DNA of 64,000 nucleotides from Lonicera japonica (Eukaryota; Streptophyta; Magnoliopsida; Dipsacales; Caprifoliaceae), in NCBI GenBank assembly GCA_021464415.1, contig CM038470.1, positions 26,561,601-26,625,600 on the forward strand, read 5' to 3'. This document shows, piece after piece, positions 58,092 through 64,000 of this stretch; the first letter of the stretch is position 1; the number at the start of each line of letters is the position of its first letter. Below the pieces are notes generated by a model. It had not been told where the DNA came from. It saw nothing but the letters and a program-made list of their open reading frames with translations, and did not search any database. A program made the translations under genes and the position numbers.

Positions 58092-59685
58092 TGCTGGTCG
58101 GATTTCAACCCTAGAGGGGGGGTGAATAGGGTTTAAAAACTTTAATGCGGAATTAAAAAAATTTCTAACAATGTTTAAGTAAAACAAATTTACTAAACAA
58201 ATATATCAAGGAATGTAAGCATATAAACAATTAAATAAACAATCTCAAAAGCAAATAATCAAACAATCAATAATAAAGAGATTGAGTAAGAAAGATTAAA
58301 CCGATTTGAAGTCCAAGGCTTTTTGTACACACGGTTTTGGTTTACCAAACCATAGTCTGCGCTCGATTAGTTCCCCGAGAATTTCCACTAATAACAATCT
58401 CATTCCGAGTGAAGATCAAACCATTACAAGTGTATCCTCTCACACACTCTTTACAAATATTGCTTGACCACAATATTCACACAAGAATCTCTCTCTTGCT
58501 AACCTTGTGAAATTTACCTTTCACAATTTCTAAACAAGAATTTACCTTATTGTTTTTTCTATGAGATTTACCTCTCACAATTGAATACTAAATTGTTTGG
58601 TGATTCACATCAATTAATAATAACTCTCAAGTGTTTAAAAAATACAATTGAAGCTCACACTATAGTTACTTGATTGATCAAGATTTATAGCTCAATAAAA
58701 ATGATTGATCAAAAACAATTTCTTGAATCTTTGAATAATGAAGATAGATGAAGAATAGAGTATATGAATGATTCAGGGTATGTAGAATGAGTCTTAGATG
58801 TCATATATATAGTCCCAAAAGTGATATAGCTGTTTGAGAGGTTTGGTGGAAGTTTTGTACCAAAAATAGTAAAAAATTAGAAATCTAACGGCTATATTCT
58901 GGAGCATCAGTCGACTAAGCAAAACCATCAGTCGACTGATGAACCCTTAGTCGAATGATCAAGGCTGCTTAGTCGACTGATGGACCCTTAGTCGACTGAG
59001 CAAGGCTGCTTAGTCAACTAATGGACTCTGCTGCCCAACAAACCAAAAGGCCAAAAATCCCAATTTTTGCACTTTTGCATATAAGCTCCAAAATCAATTC
59101 TAATGCTTTGGGGACCTTAAAAATAAGTTCCTAAGACACCTATTTTTGGAAAAACTCAAAATATGATCATTTGAATTTAACATGAATTTATTTCAAAAAT
59201 CGGTTTTTGCTAAAATGATGTTTTGAAATAAATTTTGATTCAAACTGATTTTGATCAATCTAAGAATGACGCATGTTCATGTTTGAGCTATATAATCAAT
59301 CAATTAAGAAACTTTACATTAATCCTAAGCAAACACTCAATTACCAAATAGGTGAGTCTTCGAAAGCTCTTCGATTTGTTTCTTCAAATTGATTATTCAC
59401 TTGAAGCTTTTCCTTTGAAGCTTTGGCAAATGATCCTTGATCTTTTGTGCTTCATGAAATGAATTGCTAGCATGTGTGTGATAAGAATGATCTCTTTGCT
59501 AGTCCAATGCTTCGCTGACTTGATCGGATATTGATTGAATGATCCCTGTCAAACCCTTTGAGCAATCATGCTATTCTTGATTTTTTCAAATAAGAAAGCT
59601 ATAATCTTAAATCAAGAACATGTTAAATTACACATGATTAAATTATTGTTATTATCAAAATAAGATTAAGACCTTTAGGTCAACA
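58092..59685 (-). mobile_element. Solo LTR, 1,594 bp (copy B only)
   Basis: TGCTGGTCGG...GGTCAACA, flanked by AATCC (58,087-58,091) and AATCT (59,686-59,690), a 5-bp target duplication with one change. Copy A has the empty site near 19,655. Its right end matches 555-800. Minus orientation is inferred from a TATA (about 58,803-58,812 reversed) with repeated AGTCGACT sites upstream on that strand. The superfamily is not determined. Confidence 0.85.
58908..59020 (-). promoter_or_regulatory. Array of AGTCGACT palindromes in the solo LTR
   Basis: Six AGTCGACT or one-mismatch sites within about 110 bp (near 58,909, 58,930, 58,948, 58,971, 58,989 and 59,012). They sit in partly repeated context (CCCTTAGTCGAC, GGCTGCTTAGTC), about 100-220 bp upstream of the inferred minus-strand TATA. 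Confidence 0.65.
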
Positions 59686-59807
59686 AATCTTATTGCACGT
59701 TTTATGCACGTGCGAGCACTAGAATAAATATGTTGCCTAATCTTTCTTTGCCTTATCTAGGCACCTTGAGAAAAACCTGTTCTTTGAATATCCAAGTACC
59801 ACACTAA

Positions 59808-60431
59808 GGGCTCGTTTAGTTCGAGTTTTGGGAATGGAATGGGCATACTTGATTTTCGAAAAGCTTTTTTCCTATCATCTAGGATGCCATGCCGATGTTT
59901 GGTTCAACCGGGAATATGAATGGAATAAAGTATCAATTACAAAAATATCCTTCCTTTTATAAGATGAGAAGACATTTTCTACTAATTTTTTAAAAGGGAC
60001 AATTACTATAATAAATTACAAAAAATACACATGGCTGGCTAATAACTATCCTACAAAAATTGAAATTTTTGTAATTAAAAAAAATTACAACAGTAAAAAA
60101 GAAAAGAAAAGAAAGAAGTTCCAAACATTTGTTTTTTCTTTTTTGTGCAGTAGCGTAACTAAAAAAAAGTTCCATAAAATTTTCATACACAGATGGAAAA
60201 AGAATTATTTATTCATAAGAAGAGAGTTATTTTAGTCTTAACATGAAAAATTAAAAAAAATGCCTATTAGTAATGGCTTATTCCTTATGATTTAAATGGG
60301 AGAACTTAGGGGGTAAGGTTTGTTCATGGAATCATTTATTCCGGACCTAAAACTTGAACCAAAGGCGGAAATCATTTCGGAATGGAATTTAGCATTCCCG
60401 GAATAGTTTAAATCTTGAACCAAATGAGCCA
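59808..60431. mobile_element. Tourist/Harbinger-like MITE, 624 bp (copy B only)
   Basis: Ends GGGCTCGTTTAGTTCGAG and, reversed, TGGCTCATTTGGTTCAAG. Flanks TAA and TAG fit a 3-bp target duplication with one change. The empty site in copy A reads CACACTAAGAAAG (about 19,776). No transposase. Confidence 0.85.
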
Positions 60432-60934
60432 TAGGGAAGTATAGGAATATGTTTAATTTGTGACACTGTAATTTTTTTTAGAAAAAAAGGAAAAATTATT
60501 CTTATGCTAATTAATTTCTTTTTTAGAATACATATTTTTGCATGGGTGACTTGTGTGGGAAGCATGCATGGCCTCTTGGGCCATTTTCTCCACAACACAC
60601 GTGCAGGAATGAAACATAAGTGAGAGGGACATTAATTTTTATTTATTTTTTGTGAGAAATTGAGAAGAAAAAGAAAGGAAGAAAAATAGGAAATGAGAGA
60701 ATGATAAAGAGAAGGGAGTCGATGGGTATGGTAAAACTATATTTTTAAATTTTGTTAAAAATAATATAAACTTAAGTTAAAATTAGTGGCAAAAGTAATA
60801 AAGGACAAAGGGGGTAAATTAAAACCCCACCCCAACCCCCCTTAATTTTTTGATTATATATATATATTTAGTACAAATAAAGTTTTAGGATCATTGAGAG
60901 GTTTTTAAAAAGTTTGGGGTAAAAAAAAAGGTTT
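60432..60934. other. Shared intergenic stretch upstream of the orphan promoter (copy B)
   Basis: Matches 19,785-20,279. The G-box CACGTG is kept near 60,599. No coding sequence. Confidence 0.55.
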
Positions 60935-61097
60935 ATATTTTTCACCTCTTCAACTTAAGAGACCAGAGTACTCCAAATACATACTCTCTTTATATCATAA
61001 ATTATCACTCTCAGTATTTCCCTCTCTACAGTTTTTGAGTCTTTAATTGCTCTCACCCTTTTCGGCTCGATCTCCTCTTAACAGTCTCTCCTAAGGT
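60935..61097 (+). promoter_or_regulatory. Candidate promoter and first non-coding exon (copy B)
   Basis: TTTATATTTTTCACC, CT-rich leader, CTCACCCTTTTCGGCTC and donor CCTAAG|GTTAGT, as in copy A at 20,280-20,427. Downstream exons are absent here too. Confidence 0.4.
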
Positions 61098-61309
61098 TAG
61101 TTATTTAGTTAAATAATATAAGTCTTGTATTTCCTTGTTAATTTTATGCATTGTTTATTGTTTGATACTCTATATTGATATTTGTTTGATCTTTGATTCT
61201 ATACTGAGATTTTAGTTGGTTTTTTAATCTTTGATTTAATACCCTTACTACGTTAGCCCTAATTTTGATAAAATTGGCCCTAGTTTTAGCTAGCCCTAAT
61301 TGATGGAAA

Positions 61310-61754
61310 TAAGGCTGTTGTACGGAGTGAAGACAATTTAGAGGTCATTCAGGTTTTAACAGGCCTAATTACAAGGTCGCAGGTTAAGAAATTAAAGGCA
61401 GCACTTAATGGATTAATTTAAGGAATTTGCGCTCAAGAAAAAGGCTTAATTAAGTCCATTGAAGGGGGAAAACGTGGAGCACATAGTGAAGGTTGGATTA
61501 CAATTATTCAAGCCCAAATTGAGTGAGAAGACCATGTGTATGTGTCCCAAAATTGTGGAGTAAAGTCCACACATTTCTCAAGAAGAAGGCTTAATTAAGT
61601 CCATTGAAGGGGGCAAACGTGGAACACAAAGTGAAGGCTGGATTACACCTATTCAAGCCCAAATTGAGTGAGAAGACTATGTGTATGTGGCCCAAAATTG
61701 TGGAGTAAAGTCCACACATTTTTAGCATTAATTATTAAGTTGTTGTTGTTGTTG

Positions 61755-61828
<74 letters not shown>

Positions 61829-61936
61829 TCTTTTAAGTAATTTAGGAGACTAGTCCTCATTTAATTAGGATTGTTTTTGTTTCGGGGTTTCCTTGTTGGA
61901 TTGGATTCTTGTTGCCTAAGTTTTCAACACCTTATT
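61310..61936 (+). mobile_element. Ty3/gypsy pol C-terminus plus LTR fragment (copy B)
   Basis: Counterpart of 20,621-23,603 without the Ogre-like solo LTR. A local duplication of about 142 bp (61,435-61,575 and 61,577-61,718) repeats the pol/LTR border. (TTG)n(TTA)n lies at 61,738-61,828. It ends at the same LTR-to-integrase junction as copy A. Confidence 0.75.
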
Positions 61937-62261
61937 TAAAGAGGGTGAACCTTATGCAATTGCATGGTTTATATACACTATTACCTATTCCTAGTAAACC
62001 TTGGATATATAATTCCATGAATTTTGTTTTGGGTTTACCTAGGTCTAAGAATCGTAGAGATTCGATTTTTGTGATCGTTGACAGATTTTCTAAAATGGCT
62101 CATTTTATTCCATGTCACAAAACTGATGATGCTTCGTATGTTGCCAATTTGTACTTTAAAGAAATTGTGAAATTGCATGGTATACATAAGATCATTATTT
62201 CAGATAGAGATACTAAGTTCTTAAATTACTTTTGGAAGACCTTATGGTGTACGTTAGGAAC
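61937..62261 (+). pseudogene. Ty3/gypsy integrase, left part (copy B)
   Basis: Reads [48 protein letters not shown] and [16 protein letters not shown]. The usual MDFV catalytic Asp is Asn here (MNFV). The frame is open up to the solo LTR at 62,262. Confidence 0.85.
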
Positions 62262-63803
62262 TGTAGACACCCCAATCCTTGACCCCCGCAAAAATCCTAA
62301 TGACTATCGAACAAGCATAGATTTTGGAGTCTGGGGCCCACCCGAGCACCTCAAATTGCCCCTAATAGGTTTGTTGGCCAAACAAACCTATTTCTAAGAG
62401 GGATTATCGCGCGACAAACCAGTGTGTCGCACGACAATCTTTTATATCGCGCAACAGGGGTCACTTTAGCTGATTTGTCGCGCGATAAATCAATCTGTCA
62501 GAGGGGTCACTTTAGCTGATTGTTGCATGACATTAATCCAAATGTCGCACGACACTTGCCTTTTTTGGAGAAATGTCGCGCGACAATCCTCCCCAGCACT
62601 ATAAAGAAACCAACACCCCTAAGGATTCAGGGCAGCAACTTGGCATCTAAAAATCCCAAGCTTTCTATATGATTTTTTGGTCTTTTATCAAGTATACTCT
62701 ACGATCGTCTTATTTTTGAAGAATTATCAAATCTATTATCAACACTCGACGTGTCTCACTTTTGAAATCGAATTGTCGAAAATATCTGAAAAGCGAAAAG
62801 CTTATTATTGCCGGAGATCTCTCTGCCGTATCATATTTTCTTTCTTATTATTATATTTCTCGTCGGTAAGGTAAAGAAAGTTTCTTATAGTATTTAAAAT
62901 TAAATATCTATATACTTGTTTTATTTTTGTTATTCCATTCTCATTTTATTTGAATAAACTTATTGTCAAGTTACAAATAGTTTATCATTTTCTAAACAAA
63001 ATTATGATAAAACTATCTATAAAAACCAAAAAAGTAAGTACATTATCTTTCGAAAACAACTAAGTTTTCAAAACCCGGACTGATGAAACTTACTTAGAAA
63101 TTAATGTCGATCATGTCTCGTTTTCCCTATAGACTGCGATATACCTGACACAACTCACCTCAAAGAGTTCAAGTCCCATGTTGAATTAGCCCCGATAAAG
63201 ATTCAAACTTTTTCCAAAGTAATCAAAACGAGAAAATCAACATTGTTTATCTGAGGAAACAATGCCGAAATACCGTTTTTAAAAAGAAGACATTAATTTT
63301 GTCATTTGTACTGTATTTTCAAAATCGAAAACATCGGATCATGGGATACAAAGGTTTATTTGTCTATTTCCCCGTTGCCCCCAAAATTAGGTTTCTTATA
63401 TATTATATTCAAAAAGTAGTAGATTGTTAGTAAAAGCATCCAAATTTTTTAACATAAAATAAACATATAAGACTACTAGAGATCGAAAAGGCGGAATGGG
63501 TGCTTAACACCTTCCCAATTTGTAACATAGTTTTCGAACCTTTTATAATCCTAGTTTCGTAGACAAACGTGTAAAAAAAGGCTCATCTGTAGCCTTTTCT
63601 CTTATACAACTATTTTGTCTGTTTTCTCGTAAAACATACTAACGACTCTGAATGAACCATCTCATTTAGAAATAGGATAGAGGGACACCCGATATGAATT
63701 ATCAAACACGTTAAAAGCAAATAGAATGACGGAATCCGTTCTGACGTTTTAGATGCCCAAATGCGGGAATGAGACCCGGGGGTCGCATTTGTGGATTCTC
63801 ACA
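62262..63803 (+). mobile_element. Second Ogre-like solo LTR subfamily, 1,542 bp (copy B only)
   Basis: TGTAGACACCCC...GATTCTCACA with perfect target duplication GGAAC (62,257-62,261 and 63,804-63,808). It is shorter and diverged from the 2.5-kb LTRs, lacks the TTTATTATATGC units and the 65-bp motif, but keeps the palindrome/TATA layout and the 3' end. Confidence 0.95.
62405..62607 (+). promoter_or_regulatory. LTR promoter with TGTCGCRCGACA palindromes
   Basis: Sites at 62,405 (TATCGCGCGACA), 62,425, 62,476, 62,543 and 62,574 (TGTCGCGCGACA), then ACTATAAAG at 62,599. A 42-bp duplication (GGGGTCACTTTAGCTGAT repeated at about 62,457 and 62,504) has multiplied sites. Confidence 0.7.
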
Positions 63804-64000
63804 GGAACTAAGTTGTTATTTTATACTACTTGTCACCCATAGTCTAATGGTCAAATTGAGGTTGTGAATAGAACTTTATCTACTTTGTTAAGGGCTATCA
63901 TTAAAAAGAACATTAAAACATGGGAGGAATGTTTACCACATGTTGAGTTTGCTTAGAATTGTACTATTTATTTTACTACTCAATTTTTACCTTTTGAAAT
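63804..64000 (+). pseudogene. Ty3/gypsy integrase, right part, cut by the window end (copy B)
   Basis: Continues from 62,261 with [18 protein letters not shown] and [11 protein letters not shown], then a stop. The catalytic Glu (QIEVVN) is present. Matches 23,909-24,115. Confidence 0.85.

Larger units (their letters stand above)
26066..64000 (+). repeat. Segmental duplication, copy B (runs off the window)
   Basis: Direct copy of 801-24,115. Extra length comes from a 2.1-kb non-matching block (27,130-29,330), hAT MITEs, the Ogre-like element, two solo LTRs and a Tourist MITE. The last aligned base at 64,000 corresponds to about 24,115 of copy A, so the unit may extend further. Confidence 0.93.

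Overview
The window is repeat-dominated nuclear DNA from a flowering plant, most likely a eudicot. The signs are AT-rich intergenic sequence, a LOB-domain (LBD) reading frame, GT-AG introns, Ty1/copia, Athila-like, Ogre-like and chromovirus-like LTR retrotransposons, and Tourist-, hAT- and Mutator-like MITEs. There is no bacterial or organellar character. No computation was run; all alignments were made by eye.

The main feature is a direct tandem segmental duplication. Copy A runs from about 801 to at least 24,115. Copy B runs from about 26,066 to the window end at 64,000. Both hold the same sequence in the same order: an AT-rich block; a two-exon gene for an uncharacterised membrane-type protein (A 3,244-3,926; B 30,571-31,262); a tRNA-derived SINE remnant; a minus-strand copia element split by an Athila-like element carrying gag; a long non-coding stretch; an RNase H-like remnant; a non-LTR insertion with 12-bp target duplications; an orphan promoter/first exon; and a rearranged Ty3/gypsy pol-LTR-integrase block. 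Each copy then gained its own insertions, and the other copy gives the empty site. A alone has MITEs at 4,259, 5,702 and 17,496 and solo LTRs at 7,721 and 20,921. B alone has hAT MITEs at 32,677 and 42,449, a Tourist MITE at 59,808, solo LTRs at 58,092 and 62,262, and a 13.9-kb Ogre-like element at 43,478-57,349.

Outside the duplication, the left edge (1-800) holds a divergent LBD reading frame followed directly by the 3' end of a retrotransposon LTR. The spacer at 25,330-26,065 contains a third, older partial copy of one block.

The most distinctive system is the Ogre-like family. The large copy has both LTRs, a primer-binding site, a purine tract and a 5-bp target duplication, but no recognisable gag or pol. 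Its interior is filled by five tandem-repeat arrays. Its LTRs and the related solo LTRs carry clusters of the palindrome TGTCGCRCGACA immediately upstream of a TATA box. Two unrelated LTR families here also place repeated palindromic or bZIP-like motifs upstream of a TATA box. The only credible host genes are the LBD frame and the duplicated membrane-protein gene; the other coding sequence is decayed transposon.
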